Source: Bursaphelenchus xylophilus (lineage: Eukaryota > Nematoda > Chromadorea > Rhabditida > Aphelenchoididae). Taken from it: a DNA stretch of 64,000 nt. Below, piece after piece: positions 32,319 to 45,946 of this stretch; the stretch's first letter is position 1, and every line of letters starts with the position of its first letter. The position numbers and the translations under genes are program-made. The DNA lies in contig CAJFCV020000004.1 of NCBI GenBank assembly GCA_904066235.2, positions 9,486,001 to 9,550,000 on the forward strand, given 5' to 3'. The notes under the pieces are model-generated. The model did not search any database and was not told where the DNA came from. It worked only from the letters and a program-made list of their open reading frames with translations.

Positions 32319-34786
32319 TACATGAATAAATTATATAAAAATACAAAGTTTTATTCGTCTTAAGAATCGAAGCTCCTGCTTTATAGGCGCAGATATTCAA
32401 CAATCTTTACGGCGGAGAGGCCACTGAAAACGCGGAGCGTGTTCAGAGAGAAAATCACCTTTTGGCCATATCTTTGCCAGCTTCGTGCAGAAACAGTTTT
32501 TTTTTTTTTTTTTGAAAAAATCACCCTCTACGGTAGAAATAGGCAGAAACTTTTTATACCCAAGTTTGCAGAACAATGTTACCTTGAGTACAGTATCTAC
32601 ACAAGATTCTGCAAATGTCATCATTTCCGGAAGCGCTATGCAAAATCTCTCCACTCTCGAACCTCTCCCACTTTGACGCAATTTTTCGTGTGTCATAAAA
32701 AACATTTTTTGCATTCTCCCGCGAATTGCACATTTGCATTTTTTGCTTTGCGGATTCTCCGCCAATGTCGGTCGGAATTTTAAATCAACGTGTTTTGCCC
32801 CAGACGGTAGGCAAATTCATCGGAATTCTGAATTTTTGACGCGTTTTGTGTCTTCTGCATAATATGAATTTCAGTTTTGAAATATTGAAAAGTTTGGGCT
32901 GTTTTGAATAGAAAAATATGGGCGGTTTCTGTAAAACGTGAGCTGGAAATCCCACATTTTTTTAAGACAATTCTGATCTTGATGTACCTGTTTTTTAAGC
33001 GTATGTGGGCGTTAGTATGTATAGTATGTATAGTTCAGCTTATCGAATAAATCACTGGCTAAAACTTTTAGGGATTGACATGTGGCCTAGGGACAACTTA
33101 TACGCGAAATTTTAAGAAAATCAGAGAGTTACACCTCAAGCAATTTTTTGTCTATCTTGTCTGACTTTAATTTTCTCCTCTTCTCCATGAAACCCCCTCG
33201 GACCCCAGAATCCATCCGCCTACAATTCTCCATCCACACTACACCGAAATGCCGCTGCACTTACGGCAATCTCTGATCCGGCGCTAACCCACATAGTCAT
33301 GTCATAACGCTGGCGGTATCAGGTTTCTGCAAGTTTCCAGAATGGGAAATGAGAAGCCCGCCCCGCGGGGATGAGATCATTTATTCATATTATGCTCTGT
33401 AAGGGCTCGCTGGCTTCCTGTTCTTCATGGTTTATACATGATCGGTATAGTAAAGAGAGGGGTTTCGGTTCAGAGATTGATGCAGTAGGGTAGTGGGAGA
33501 TATCAGAGGGGTTTTGGGAGGCGTTTTGGTGACCATGTGGAACATGGATCGACCTGAAGTTGATCCATCTTCAAGAGGGCGTGGTACTGTTAAATTCATT
33601 ATTGCAATATTTTCTAAGATCGATATGAGATTCCGGTCACTTTCTAGGCTAATTTATCAGTCTGTCGAGAAAATAATGAGCACCATATCGCCTCAAAAAG
33701 AACGTTGATAAAGTGAAAACCCAAATAATTTTGCCGCGTCACAATTCGGTTTTCCTTGCGTTATTGCGCTCAGCATTTTTCCCGCAGACTGTTAGTAGTA
33801 TGGTACATTATTATGTATAATTTTTGTACATAAAATTATTGTTGTCCCAAGAATTATGGGCGAAAATCGTTGTTCGTTTAGCCGACCCTCGTCATTTCCG
33901 GGCCAGTATAAAAAAATAGTACGAAAATCTGACAGTATAGCTCCATCTATCTAAACTAATTCTCTTTTAAGAGGCTAAACTGTTACTCGCAATTTCTCTC
34001 GGAGTTTCATTGCAAATCGTAATACGAGTTGGGACTTGAAAATCGGAGAGATCCCCCCTTGTCCTCTCGCCAATTTTTAGTCAATCATTCCAGAAATTTC
34101 TCCTGGAATGATGACTAAAACAGTAAAAAAATGAGTAAGGACGTTTTGCCGGTTGAGGCACGTGAATACCCTTTTCCCTTATGGTCCAAAAGTCCAGAAT
34201 GACGGGGTTATATCCCTCTTGTTTACCTATCATCGGTCTTGGCTTTGGGCATAGGTCAACCCGGGTTCTTTGGCACGCAGTAATCTTTGGAAACAACGAT
34301 TTGTGTGACCGCGGTTATCATGTTTCACATACGGAAAAGTTTTGTTTTTCGGAAGTTTTTTGAGACTTCCAATATGGGATAAAAGGAAGTTGAGGTGGTC
34401 TTTGGAATTTGAAATTTTCAGGATTTTTTTTCATCTTTTTGTAGGCCTTTTAACAGAAAAAGAAAACCAAAAATTTTGTGACATTTTGCCTTCCAAACCG
34501 TAAAAGCCAGATTCAAATATAATTGTTTTGGCCCTTCAAAAGTTACAATATGTTTTCTGCACCATGTTTGCTCTGATTTTTGTTATCAATAGATTGCGTA
34601 AAATACTCGCATGTTTTTTACCAAAGGTCGGAAATCACTCATTGTGGGATTAGATGAACATTCCTCGCTTTATTCCACGCAATGTGATAAACAGAGAAAA
34701 GAACAGTGAGCTCTACTGTTTGATTGTTGTATTTAAACCGGAGATAGAGCGGGGAAAACTATTCTTATGATTTTTACAGAGAAAAA

Positions 34787-35010
34787 ATGATTTATTTTTT
34801 TTGCATATTTTTAATTTTTTTGAAATTTTTTTTTTACTTTTTTGAAAAAAAAATATTTTTTATTAAAAAAAAACATTTTTTATTAAAAAAAAAAACATTT
34901 TTTATTAAAAAAAAAATATTTTTTATTTATTTTAAAAAAAAAATATTTTTTATTTTATTTTTTTTGAAAAAAAAATTTTTTTTTAATTTTTTTTCTTTTT
35001 TACCTGAAAA
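34787..35010. repeat. Low-complexity A/T tract array
   Basis: Alternating oligo-A and oligo-T runs, roughly 20-30 bp per period (attttttattaaaaaaaaaa type). The open frame across it is a composition artefact. Confidence 0.8.
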
Positions 35011-36046
35011 TAAAAAAAAAAGATTTCTGGTGAAGGCTTGATTATCAGTTTTTAAAAACTATTTACAGACGAGGTAAATATTTACAATGAGGGCAGGAGG
35101 GAGGTCTGACCGTTTAGTGCATTTACAGACTATTTCTGCATATCCGTATTCTGCAAGAATTGAGTGAAAAAACAGATAAACCAATATTTGGAAAGTTTTT
35201 TTTTCTTTTCGGAGGAATTATTTACAGCTTTAATTTTTTTATTATTTTTTTCTATGCTTCGATTTGGAGGTTCATTTGATCCAAAGATTGACTCTTTCAA
35301 CCCCAAAAATGGTTTGTTATAGACAGGGTTTGTTCTGCGGAGGCTGGTTATACAGAGGTTTTCCCTGTATCCCGACCAATAACGGATGTTTTTAAACCAT
35401 TTACCAGAGTTGCCCTGATCTTTTGTCTTCCAAAACATGTATCTAATTACTTTCCCTCCAAAACAAGGGCTTCCCTTGTTTTCCCAAATTGAGGAAAAAA
35501 CAAACGTCTCGACGTGCCAAACAATACGGTTTTCACAAATACATAAACATGAAAAACATCTTGGCTAATCCACAAACACATATTTTTAAAGTCATCTCAG
35601 CCCGAGCGTGCTTAATTATGAATGCAAATTTCCGCGTTTGTTTTCCGGAAACCCTCCCACTAATTAGTTTGATGTCCAATTAAGCGGCCACATCACGTTC
35701 AGGCTAATTTCGACGTGAGAGCGGGAAGTGGGAAAAAAGTAAAGCTAGAGAACCATTTGGACTTTTGCTTTACTTTTTTTTTGTTCTTTAACACTTCTAA
35801 ATCAAGGCGTTGAGTGAACGAGTATTTGTAGTATTATATGAGCATATATTATTAGGCTGGTAAAAAAGTACTCCCCAAAGTTTTCAGGAACAGTTATTGA
35901 AGTTGTGGAACTTTCTAGAAAGTTCTATCATATTATTATGGAAGGGTGATATGATAACATGTAGACTGATATACATGATATTGATATTGACTTTGAAGGG
36001 TCATAACTCGACGTAGGATTGATCATTTTTAATGCTCTTTTTTTTA

Positions 36047-37461
36047 AAGGACCACAAAAGGTATTTTTTGAACCGAAATTTGCTCGGCTAAAAAATTGAC
36101 TATCAGGGATTTTCGCGTCGAGAAAATTCCGAAGAACAAATGTTCTCGATTTTTTTCGGATAAGAAGATTTTCCGAGTTTTTGTTCTGACCTCCCTGCAG
36201 GGATTCCTGGACGTTAGCTGGCAATGTGACGATACAATGGAGGATCATCCCTGATTCTACAGTCTCAATTTTGACCTCCACCTCGAAAACAACATGTAAG
36301 TTAATATTTTAGTGTTTTTAGCTATTTTAGGTAATTTTTAAGGTGGTGAAGCATGAAAATGAGTTTAGTTCCAAAACTAGCCATCCAGGGGTGCTGTTGG
36401 TCGAGTTTTTGAGAAGATAGACTCAAAAATTTGGACCAGGACACCTAGTATAATATCGTTTTTTCCAGGAATTAAATCCAGATGCAGCCAGACGGCTCAA
36501 GGTTGCACTACGAGGACATACTGAAGGCTCTGAAGAAATTTTCGACCTGTATAAAGCAATGGATTCAAAGGTCCCTGCAGCTACGATTGCGTTATTATAT
36601 TTATTATTTACCAATGAGGAGTATTGTTGTTAATATTTAAAAGAAATAATAAATTGAATCTGTCCTTGTCATCGATGAGATCTTCCAATTGTCCGTTCTG
36701 TCTAAACTAGTTCTCATAGCTTTGCGGTCTTGGAGAGTGTTCGCCTGAAAAAATAATATTACACTGGACACATTGCTCATGGTTACGCGTCTGTGATGGC
36801 GCAAGATGGAGCAACCGCATTCCACATAGCATCACTAGGAAGCTGACCCCATTGGCTTGCTCAAAAATCAAACATTTCCAGGCCTAAACTGCAAAACAAA
36901 GCAAAACTCTTACCTTTTTGATTTGGCATCAAGTCGAATATTGAATCTCCATTACTTTATACAGGTCGAAAATCTCTTCGGAGGCTTCAGTATGTCCTCG
37001 TAGTGCAACTTTGTGCCGTCTGGCTGCATCTGGATTTAATTCCTGGAAAAAACGATATTATCCTGGTCCAAATTTTTGAGTCTATCTTTTCAAAAACTCG
37101 ACCAACAGCACCCCTGGATGGCTAGTTTTGGAACTAAACTCATTTTCGTGCTTCACCACCTTAAAAATTACCTAAAATAGCTAAAAACACTAAAATATTA
37201 ACTTACATGTTGTTTTCGAGGTGGAGGTCAAAATTGAGACTGTAGAATCAGGGATGATCCTCCATTGTATCGTCACATTGCCAGCTAACGTCCAGGAATC
37301 CCTGCAGGGAGGTCAGAACAAAAACTCGGAAAATCTTCTTATCCGAAAAAAATCGAGAACATTTGTTCTTCGGAATTTTCTCGACGCGAAAATCCCTGAT
37401 AGTCAATTTTTTAGCCGAGCAAATTTCGGTTCAAAAAATACCTTTTGTGGTCCTTTAAACA
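36047..37461. repeat. Long inverted repeat with exon-like arms
   Basis: Arms 36047-36568 and 36945-37461 are highly similar reverse complements (over 500 bp each) around a spacer of about 376 bp. On the plus strand, a tttttccag acceptor at about 36469 opens an exon-like frame starting ELNPDAARRLKVALRGHTEG and running to a stop near 36632. The right arm carries the same frame on the minus strand with substitutions (L to H, G to A) and a different 3' end. This looks like a captured or duplicated gene fragment. The spacer also shows a degenerate coding-like frame on the minus strand. Confidence 0.75.
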
Positions 37462-37779
37462 AAATGGCAACTACTAAGGAATAAAATGAGCTATTGCTCA
37501 TAAAAATTGAACAATCCTATAAAAAGTTATAAGCATTTTACATCCGCGAACTTAGCTGAACCACCCTGTATAACTTGTCCCCATAGCGCTGACCAAACGT
37601 GGAAAAATGTCCGTCCCAAAGTTGAGGCTACAAATCTTGCCTCGAGCACTCGCCCTCCAAGGCTGCGATTTTTTCAAATTATTTTGATGAACTTTTTTCC
37701 TTACTATGCGCTACGCTCAGATTTCAGCGGAACTTGGGGCAAATCTGGTCAACATAAGATCGATCGATACGGGGCGTAG

Positions 37780-38215
37780 GCCAGGTGGATACCCAAAAAA
37801 GGTTATAGGAAGTGCCCAAGGGGGCTGACGAAGCCGTAGGATGGTCGGCGGACGCTCGGCGGAGACTTGGCAAAGACTTGGCCAAGACTTGCAATATGTC
37901 CACTTTTTCTAAGGTTTAGCTATATATGTTATTCTTACTTCACTCTGAGTTATTGTAACATATAAAAAAACAAAATTCGCGGCAAAATACGAAGATCCGT
38001 AGCTTTGATCTAGTTATTATTGTTGTGAGTATACGTAAAATGCCTCAAAATAGGTGCTAATATTTCCTAGGACCCGATCAATCTTGTTATTTCCACTAAC
38101 GAAGCCTTTTACCATCTCCTTCATGCATACAACGACGTTCCGATACCATCCTTAGTATCGCTTACCCGGACTGTCGCTTCTCCGAAAAGTCGTATCGCAG
38201 TTAATTTCCCATCAA
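37780..38215. repeat. Dispersed repeat, family VII, copy 1
   Basis: Shares blocks with 38745-39085 and 50340-50890: ggatggtcggcggacgctcg, tgtccactttttcta, and near the right end tactaa..aagcc and cgaaaagtcg. The size and dispersed distribution would fit LTR remnants or a non-autonomous element, but I found no clear ends. Confidence 0.6.
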
Positions 38216-38744
38216 AATGCTTCATTATTTTTTTAAAAATTAAAAAAAATTTTTATTATGTCTTTGTATTCCCGAAAACTTGAGAAATCCTCGCCAATTA
38301 TTGTGGCGGGCTGGATTTGACACTTCCCCCCGGCGTTCTAATCAAATTACACCCAAAATTTGAGAGAATTCGGATATGTACTTGGTATTGGGATGCCCCT
38401 TCGGGCAGATTATGTCATTCCCTCGTAAATATTTGTTAAAATTAATCCTGTTAAAAGTCACAAAAAGTGGTGTAATCCTAATTTTTCGTTTGAAAATAGT
38501 GGTTTATATAGGAAGCACTTAAGACAAGGGATTCTCGTGTCTTTGTGAACTTATAACATAGTTTAGTTTGGTTGTCAACAGGTAAGTGTGAGGTATGTAG
38601 TGCTCGGAATTAACTTTACACTTGATTTCGATACTCATTTAGACATGAACGCGAATTTACACTGTTTTGGAGCTTGTACTTGCACTTGAACTTTGTTTTT
38701 GGGGCTTGAACAGGAAGTGAGCGTTTTGGAGGGTTGGTTTGTCC

Positions 38745-39085
38745 TCGTCTTACGGGACGTAGACCAGATGGATACCCAAAAAAACGCTGTAGTAAGTTCC
38801 TACGACGTTTGGCAAGGTCTTGGATGGTCGGCGGACGCTCGGCGAAGGCCCGGCGGAGACTTGGCGAAGACTTGCAAGATGTCCACTTTTTCTAATTTTA
38901 GCCATTACTTTTGTTAGTTTTCTTTACCCTAACTTATTGCGCAAGGTACCTCAAAATCGGCGATAAGTTATCCTGGGACCTGCTCAATCTTACTATATTT
39001 CTACTAACTAAGTCTATTAACTAGCCTCCCTCATGCATACATATAGTGACGAACTGACCCGAACTGTCGCTGACTCGAAAAATGG
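38745..39085. repeat. Dispersed repeat, family VII, copy 2
   Basis: Same order of blocks as the copy about 1 kb upstream and in the same orientation, with moderate divergence. Confidence 0.6.
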
Positions 39086-39222
39086 CAACGCCAGTTTGTC
39101 ATTGTCCCAATTGCTACCCACAGCAACGTTTACAACTCCTGTCGCTGCCACTAGGGCCTCTTGGTGAGTGGTTGACCATGAAGAACATTGCCAATTTCAC
39201 CGACAATTACTCGATTAGGTAC

Positions 39223-39420
39223 TAGTCCTCTCGGAAAGTCGCTGGACTGAAAACGGCGACATGCACTGTGAGAAGACAGAAGTTATCTTTCCACTGTGCA
39301 ATTTCTACGTTTTTGTACCGTACAATATGACTTTTTTCGGCTGTCGCTCGCCCCCTGACCTTTTTCGCACAGTGCAAACGCCAAAAATCAGTCCGGCGAC
39401 TTTCCGGAAGGACTAGTACA
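39223..39420. repeat. Fold-back element, family IV, longest copy
   Basis: Ends tactagtcctctcggaaagt and the complement actttccggaaggactagta. The inner inverted blocks gcactgtg/cacagtgc are also paired. Confidence 0.85.
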
Positions 39421-39911
39421 AAGACGCGTTTATAATTACACAGTCGTCTCAGAACCACTGTTTACAATTAAAACCGGGTCGAGACTATCGTTATTTAACG
39501 TGTTTTACACCGTTCCGGGCGTGTCGCCACTCCGGAAATGCCGCGGTACATGGTCGAGTACGTGGTCGCGGAAGAGTACGTTCCTGGTATCTCTGATTAC
39601 TATAACACACTTGAAATACCCACAAACCTGCACTTTTATGCGTGTGAAAAATGTAGAGCGTCTGAGCCTTGCAATTCGAGCGATTTCGCTGCAAATACGT
39701 TCCAAATTCTAAATTCTCCAACATTTCAAGTTCTCCTTAACTAACCCTATTTTTACGCCTAATATTAGCGAATCACGTCACCTTTAAAATCTATAATTTG
39801 AGATAAATATGGTGTAATTCAAACTCTCGAACTGCCCTTTTCCAAAGCCCTTAGAAAATTAGTTCCTATTCTGAGATCTAACGTTTTTTTTCGATAAAAA
39901 AGCGCCATAAT

Positions 39912-41380
39912 TATATATGGATGGTGATTTATAAATTTTTGGTTTCAGTCCAGCCGAAAGTGCAGAATTCAGTCCACGGAGGCACTTTGGACTGAAATCG
40001 TCAAATCTTGTCCATCCGCCGGACAAAACTCAACTGGTCCGCCGCTCGGACTAAGTTTGCAAAAATTAGTCCATCGTTTTTCGTTTGCGTGGATTTTTTT
40101 GAGTTGTCCGCGGTTCGGACAATTTAAAAAGTCCAAGGCGCGGACTGAATCCGCCGACTTTGGTCCAAAGTGCCTCCGCGGACTGAATTCGGCGAATTTG
40201 GTCCAAAGGGCGGACTCAATTCGCCGAAATTGGTCCAAAGCGCGGACTAAATTCGGCGAAATTGAAAAGAGAAAAGTTGAGGAAAATAATGCTCTGAGTA
40301 AAATTCGACCTAAAACAATGTCCAGAAATTATAGAAAAACTAAAATAATTTCCACAAAAGAACAAGAATCGTAAAAAAAACAAAATGCAGCCGAGAGAAG
40401 CGCAAATCCGAAACGCTCGGAATGCCATTTTCGCGGCGGAACCAAGATCATGGGAAAATGCGCCATCTTTTCGGGTTTTTTTGGTAAACAAGTTGCGAAA
40501 TTCGTCGTAAACGTTGCTGGATGTTCAAACAAAGAGCGCACTTGGATTGGATTTGGAAAGAAGGGCATCAAGTTGAACTCAATGCTGCGAGAGTTATGAA
40601 AGCATGACTCCATTAGCAATGTCAGCTTGCTATGTGAACCGAGATGTGAGTTTTTCCGCATATTTTTTTTATCAATTTAGGTCGTTCCATTCGCCCTGGA
40701 GTCGTCCTTTGGCAAAACGGCGATTTAATCGCTTCACACCAACAGCTTGGTCCGACTCAGTGGTGAAAACATCGAGATGATCAGCTGGTCGGTCGTCGTC
40801 CCTATTGCAAGAATGGAGAATCCCAACTTCGAACTACGAGATCTAGCAGAATAATACACTAACATCCTTTGTTACAGTTATGCTTTTATCAGTTGATAAA
40901 TCAGTTATTCATCCTCCGGAATCTATAAATCTCGTTTGAATTCGACGTTATACATAATTTATCTTAATTTATCGATGGACAAAAAAAACATAAAAAATCC
41001 AATGCCATCCCCTAAAACATAAAAACGAAAGCACTGGACAAGATTTGGCGAATTTGGTCCAAAGGGCGGACTGAATCCGCCGATTTTCGTCCGAGCGTCC
41101 GATAATAAAAATTATCAGGCCCGCGGATCAAAAACCAGCGGATTTAGTCCGCCCGCCAAGACCAAAATCCCCGAATCTGGTCCGTTCTCTGGACAAAAAA
41201 AAGTTGTCCAATCCCTGGACTAAATTTGTTGATTTTCGTCCAGCGAACGGACAAAGTTTGCAAATCTTGCGCCGAAATGGACAAGATTTGACGATTTCAG
41301 TCCAAAGTGCCTCCGTGGACTGAATTCTGCACTTTCGGCTGGACTGAAACCAAAAATTTATAAATCACCATCCATATATC
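39912..41380. mobile_element. Non-autonomous DNA transposon, 1.47 kb, terminal inverted repeats about 105 bp
   Basis: Left end tatatatggatggtgattta and right end the complement taaatcaccatccatatat. The inverted repeats extend about 105 bp inward (marker: gtccagccgaaagtgcagaa). Subterminal regions on both sides hold arrays of a short, partly palindromic unit of the type GGACTGAATTCGGCGAATTT followed by GGTCC; at least seven variants are visible. Such arrays are typical transposase-binding regions. The centre (about 40.5-40.8 kb) contains an intron-like gtgagt...tttag stretch, possibly a captured fragment. No transposase frame was seen. Confidence 0.75.
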
Positions 41381-41854
41381 CTGTCATAAAGCTATCAAAA
41401 CGCCCTAATCCCCGTGTTTTTGCCACCGGAAGTCTTCATGAAATTACAGAGGGGAGTGGTGTAATTGCTGGGATGGAGAGTTGAATTCAACGGGCATCGT
41501 GGTGTGTTTAAGGTGTGTTTAATTTGGAGGTCGGAACCAAAAATCTTGAAGGAGGAAGAAGTGGCGATATTGGGATGTTTTGTCATAATGTTTTGTGATT
41601 TTTTGTTTTTTTATGATGTTTTCTACAGCATAGTTCCTTGTTTTGTGTATAGCTTTAGAAGCGAAAGTCACGATATTTAACGATTTTGATGAGAGTTCGC
41701 GCAAAATGTGGAGAGTGGCCAGGGAGAAAAACGTTTTTTGTCTGTATACTCTTTGAATTTTCCGTGGAGGAGTTTGATTTCGCCGCGGAAACGTTACCCT
41801 CTCTGCTATTATATTTAGAATGACGCCGAATTTTTTTGCGCAAATTGGCAAGTA

Positions 41855-42099
41855 CAGTGACGGACCTGATCCAGTGGCAAAAACGTACCATTTTACATCC
41901 GGGAAGTGTCAATAAATGTAGCAAAATGCTTCCCTCTCCAACTAAAAAAACTGCGTTTTCAAAGGCCCTTCACAAGAAGAACGGGCGCGCTTTTGAAATC
42001 GGAGTTTTTTTCACATGGAGAAGGAGGCATTTTGCCACATTTTTCGTTACTTCCAGGACGCAAAATGGTACGTTTTTTTCCACTGGATAAGGTTCACTG
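41855..42099. repeat. Palindromic MITE, family I, copy 6
   Basis: TA at 41853-41854 and 42100-42101. Starts cagtgacggacctgatccag and ends with a slightly diverged complement. Intergenic. Confidence 0.88.
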
Positions 42100-43019
42100 T
42101 AAGTGTCGAAATTTTGCCACCTTTGATCTAGAAATCCGGGGTACTTTTGCCAAGCGCGAATATGAAGGGGAGTATGTACTGGGCCACATGAACTGGCTTT
42201 TGCAATACATCGGACGTTGAACGCTGCTTCCTTCCGTGACCTCGTTATTTGGGCAACAATAGGGCCAATCGTTCTTAAACAGAACGAACTCTCTGCACTT
42301 GGTGAGGAGCGCTGTTAGGGGGAGAGAGCTGTAGGCGATGCTCTAGGCAAAGGAGGTGATTTGGCACGTTGGGAAGTGTAAGATTTTAGTGCTGCAGCTT
42401 GTCAAGCTTGCCATGTTTTTACATATCACAATTTTCAACCTCATCTTTGTCCTCTTTTAAGTACGTTTTAGCCTTTTCATAGCCCAAATAAAAACGTTTT
42501 CAAGGTCCTGTAGATAAAGTTTATCTTGCTTATCTTCCTCCCCACTCATTTCCTCAGATTTCATTCGTATACTCCATGCTTTTTGTCCGATGATTTCATA
42601 CCTTTACGCCGACAAAAATGAAACTTCCTTGAACCCTTTGCCCTCTTACTAAATCTCATCCCGTTAGCCCTGCGTCACTACCCATCAAGTCTAATAGGCG
42701 CTCTATTCTCCGAGCCGCCGGTTCGGCGTAAGAGTACGAAGAACAGGTAAACATGGGGACCGAAAATTTCGAATACCGAATTAACATTTCGGCATGCTAA
42801 TCGGGCAAACGTGAGGCGAATACGGCAATGTTTTCGACCTGAAAGGGAGGGGTGGAAGTGAGTAGCCGCTTAAGACCAAGACTGATTCATTTTCGGAACC
42901 TCATTTGGGTTGAGCGGTGTTTTAAAGGGTTCAATTTAGGGATGAGGTGGTGATGAAGCTGTGGGAGCACTTAACGTGGCGAAGGACGATAGGAGGAAGT
43001 TCTTGAAGGCTTATAAGGA

Positions 43020-43320
43020 TAGGGTAGCAAATGCGACGCTCATATTTGCGCTAACTTTTTGGCACATGCCGGACTTTAGTCGTATACCAATCATTTTTTT
43101 TTCCTATTTTTTCTTTTTTTCGATTCTAACGTCTCAAATTTTCAAATTTTGAATCTCCCGCCAAAAATTTATTTCTTTGGCATTCTGTTTTATGCCTATA
43201 TATAGGTTGTAAAACAGTTGCCAGTAATCCTCTGAAAGTTTCAGCTGACAATTTTCAGCGGCAGCTGAGATATTCAACAATATTTGCCCCGGAGAGAGTA
43301 CCTGAAACGCCGAGGCGGTC
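43020..43320. repeat. Dispersed repeat, family VI
   Basis: Close relative of 14745-15070 in the same block order. A weaker relative at 45030-45380 even contains the tttggcattctg.tctatgc block twice. Confidence 0.7.
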
Positions 43321-43999
43321 ATAGAAAAAAATATTATAATATTTTTCGGTCACGCCTGTACCTCCAGAACTTGCCCTTAAAGGCCATGATTTCGATTAAT
43401 TCTTACCACCTATCTCACACTATTTGCAAAGATACTTCTAGCACACCATCACGTCAAGATAAAACCATTAAAAAATTAACTTAATAAGCAGTTGTCGTCT
43501 GCAAGGAGCTATTAAATGTGCCACCTTTACTGCCTCCGTTTGTCATCATATTACACTTTTATGGCCAAAACACTCTTTTCATTAAGAGATTTGATTCCCA
43601 AATCTTTTGTTGACTGCCTCTTTTTTGCTTACAATTTTCCGGACCTACTACACAAGTCGTATTTCTCGTGGTATTTCGTACGCGATTCGTGTGTGTTTTG
43701 GAGCGTGGGATATCTTGGAAATTAGCACGCACCAATTTATTAAAAAAGATGATTGGGCCGCTCTGATGACATTTCGTGACACTGTTTTTACGTCAGCGTG
43801 TGTGGCATTCAAATATTTGGAGTGGAGGCGCCCCGATGTGGGAGCCTCAATTTTTGATGAGATTTGGGAAAATAATTTGCGGAGGAAGTGATTCTGTAGT
43901 AATGGTAAGGGAAGGGTCACAAGGGCGAAGTAAACATCGGAACCGAAAAGTTTCGAATACCGAATTAACATTTTGGAATACTAATCGAGCAAGCCTGAG

Positions 44000-44350
44000 G
44001 CGAATACGAAAATTTTTTGAGCAGAGGTATCCAATGATCTTTGCGGACGAGCGAGCACGCGAAATGGAGAGAGGTCACAGAGAAAAACACTTTTTTGCCA
44101 TATTTTTATAAGTTTTGTGTGGAAAAAATTGATTTTTTGGGGAAATAGTACTCTGTACGGTATAAATATATGTCATAAACTCTTCATGTCAATGTTTCCA
44201 AAAAGCTGCTACGTTTTTGCCATTTTTTGATTAAAAAATTTCAAGCGGCAAAACCCCTGTTTTGTCTGGCCGGCACTCCTCATTTTGTGTGCTCTCTCAT
44301 AAAGAAAACCCTTAAAATTTTGGCAGCCACTAACAGTAGCAAGCTAACAC
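44000..44350. repeat. Family II fragment
   Basis: Contains gagagaggtcacagagaaaa, the gccatatttttataagtttt block and a degenerate gctctctcataaagaaaa block. The ends are missing. Confidence 0.55.
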
Positions 44351-45777
44351 TTTCATGGGATGGTTTACATCTATTTTAGACCGAGTACGCAAAATTTTGA
44401 GTAGCTTCGAATGCAACGATTTTTTATAAATAAATTTTTATAAAAAACAGCCTCAATTTCAGCGAAAACTCAGTTGAAATCTCAACGTCATCTGTAGGCT
44501 CCAACTTTATCGTTTCCTTCACCTCTTCAACTTCAATTCTCCCCTAAATTACCGGTTGTCCTCCGCGATGATGACATAACTTTTTCCCCATTTCCTGTCC
44601 TTTTGCCTTCGTCTTTCCGCAACGCAACAAAAAGTTGTTTACCGTCCTTTTCCTCCAAGACGTCGACGCATTGCACTCATTACATTTTCATGCAATTACA
44701 ACGCTAATTACAACGGGAATAAAGCCAGACGTAAGTGGACCCGAGCGTTTTTATGCCAATTTCCATTTCGTCGTATGTTCGAGAATTCATCGTCTTTTTA
44801 CACTCTTTATCACCTACTGTGGATGTAAAGCGCGTCACTGGCTTTGTTTTTGGGATTTTGGATTCTAAAAAGAGATGTCAACGTCTTGGGAAAAGGCTAT
44901 TTTCAGGTCTTGAAACATCTCTTGGATAAGCTCCAAAAAGGAGGGATTTGAAAGTAAAAACACAAATTTTACGTGTAAAAATTGTAACTAAGAATGCTGT
45001 GAAACCTTACTTTGAAACTTGGCATTCTTATTTTGGATTCTAGCGTCTCAATTTTCAAATTTTGAATTTCCCGCCAAAAATTTTTCTCCTTGGCATTCTG
45101 TTCTATGCCTATATATGAGTTGTAAGACAGCTGTAAATCTTCTTCCACGCTTCCTTTTTTGGTTATAGCGTCTCAAATTTTTTAATTTTAAATTTCCCGC
45201 CAAAAATTTTCCTTTTTGGCATTCTGTTCTATGCATGTAGATGGCTTCGAAAACAGCTGTAAATCATCCCCTGAAAGTTTCAGCTCACAATTTTCAGCTT
45301 CAACTGAGATATTCAACAGTCTTTGCTGACGAGAGAGTGTGCAGAACTCGGAGAGCGGTCAGAGAAATTTCATAAAGCCATAAATTCAAGTTTCCCGCCC
45401 TTTTTTCGATATTTATAAATTTGATTTTTGAGTCTCAAAAGGTCAAACACGTAATTTTTGCTCCCCCTCGTCTATACACTGCTCAAAAATGACCTTAAAA
45501 TAGCCCCATCCAAACATGATGCACGAAATTTTTGTCACACTCCACCTAGTCGTCTTCTTTTTACGTCAACCGTTCATTTTGATCTTCTCATTGGAACATT
45601 TCCACCTTCAATTTTCGCAACTTTTTAATCAAATTCTCAAGGCCTTTTTAACGGCTCAACTACAAATTTAGATTCAGTTCACGGGTTGGGAAGTTTTTTC
45701 TGCAGACTGTAACTGTATCCCTTGACATTTTCAGCCCTTTTTTCGAGCTGAAATGGGCGGAGTTTTTGAATTTTTAC

Positions 45778-45946
45778 CTTGTTGTAAAATCCGTAAAAGT
45801 TTTTTCCATTTTTCGTTGTAAAACTGTAAAGAGGGATGAAAGTGATTATGGTATTTGAAGTGGGAGATAAGTACGAGATAGACGAAGATCGGTGATACCA
45901 CTTTCACAAAGTCTACGTACTGTGTGGTCGGACTTTGAGGGATTTC
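45778..45946 (-). other. Exon-like open segment, possible gene fragment
   Basis: On the minus strand, a tttatcccag acceptor is followed by 56 open codons and a gtaaaa donor. The peptide has one hydrophobic stretch (VVSPIFVYLVLISHFKY), then a Phe/Lys-rich part. No partner exons were found, so it may be chance or a relic. Confidence 0.25.

Noticed and set aside
34787..35041. Open frame rich in Phe, Ile and Lys
   Set aside because: It spans alternating oligo-A/oligo-T tracts; the protein is a product of base composition.
39538..39744. 68-codon plus-strand frame
   Set aside because: Fairly ordinary composition but single, without promoter, splice context or known similarity; kept only as a remark.
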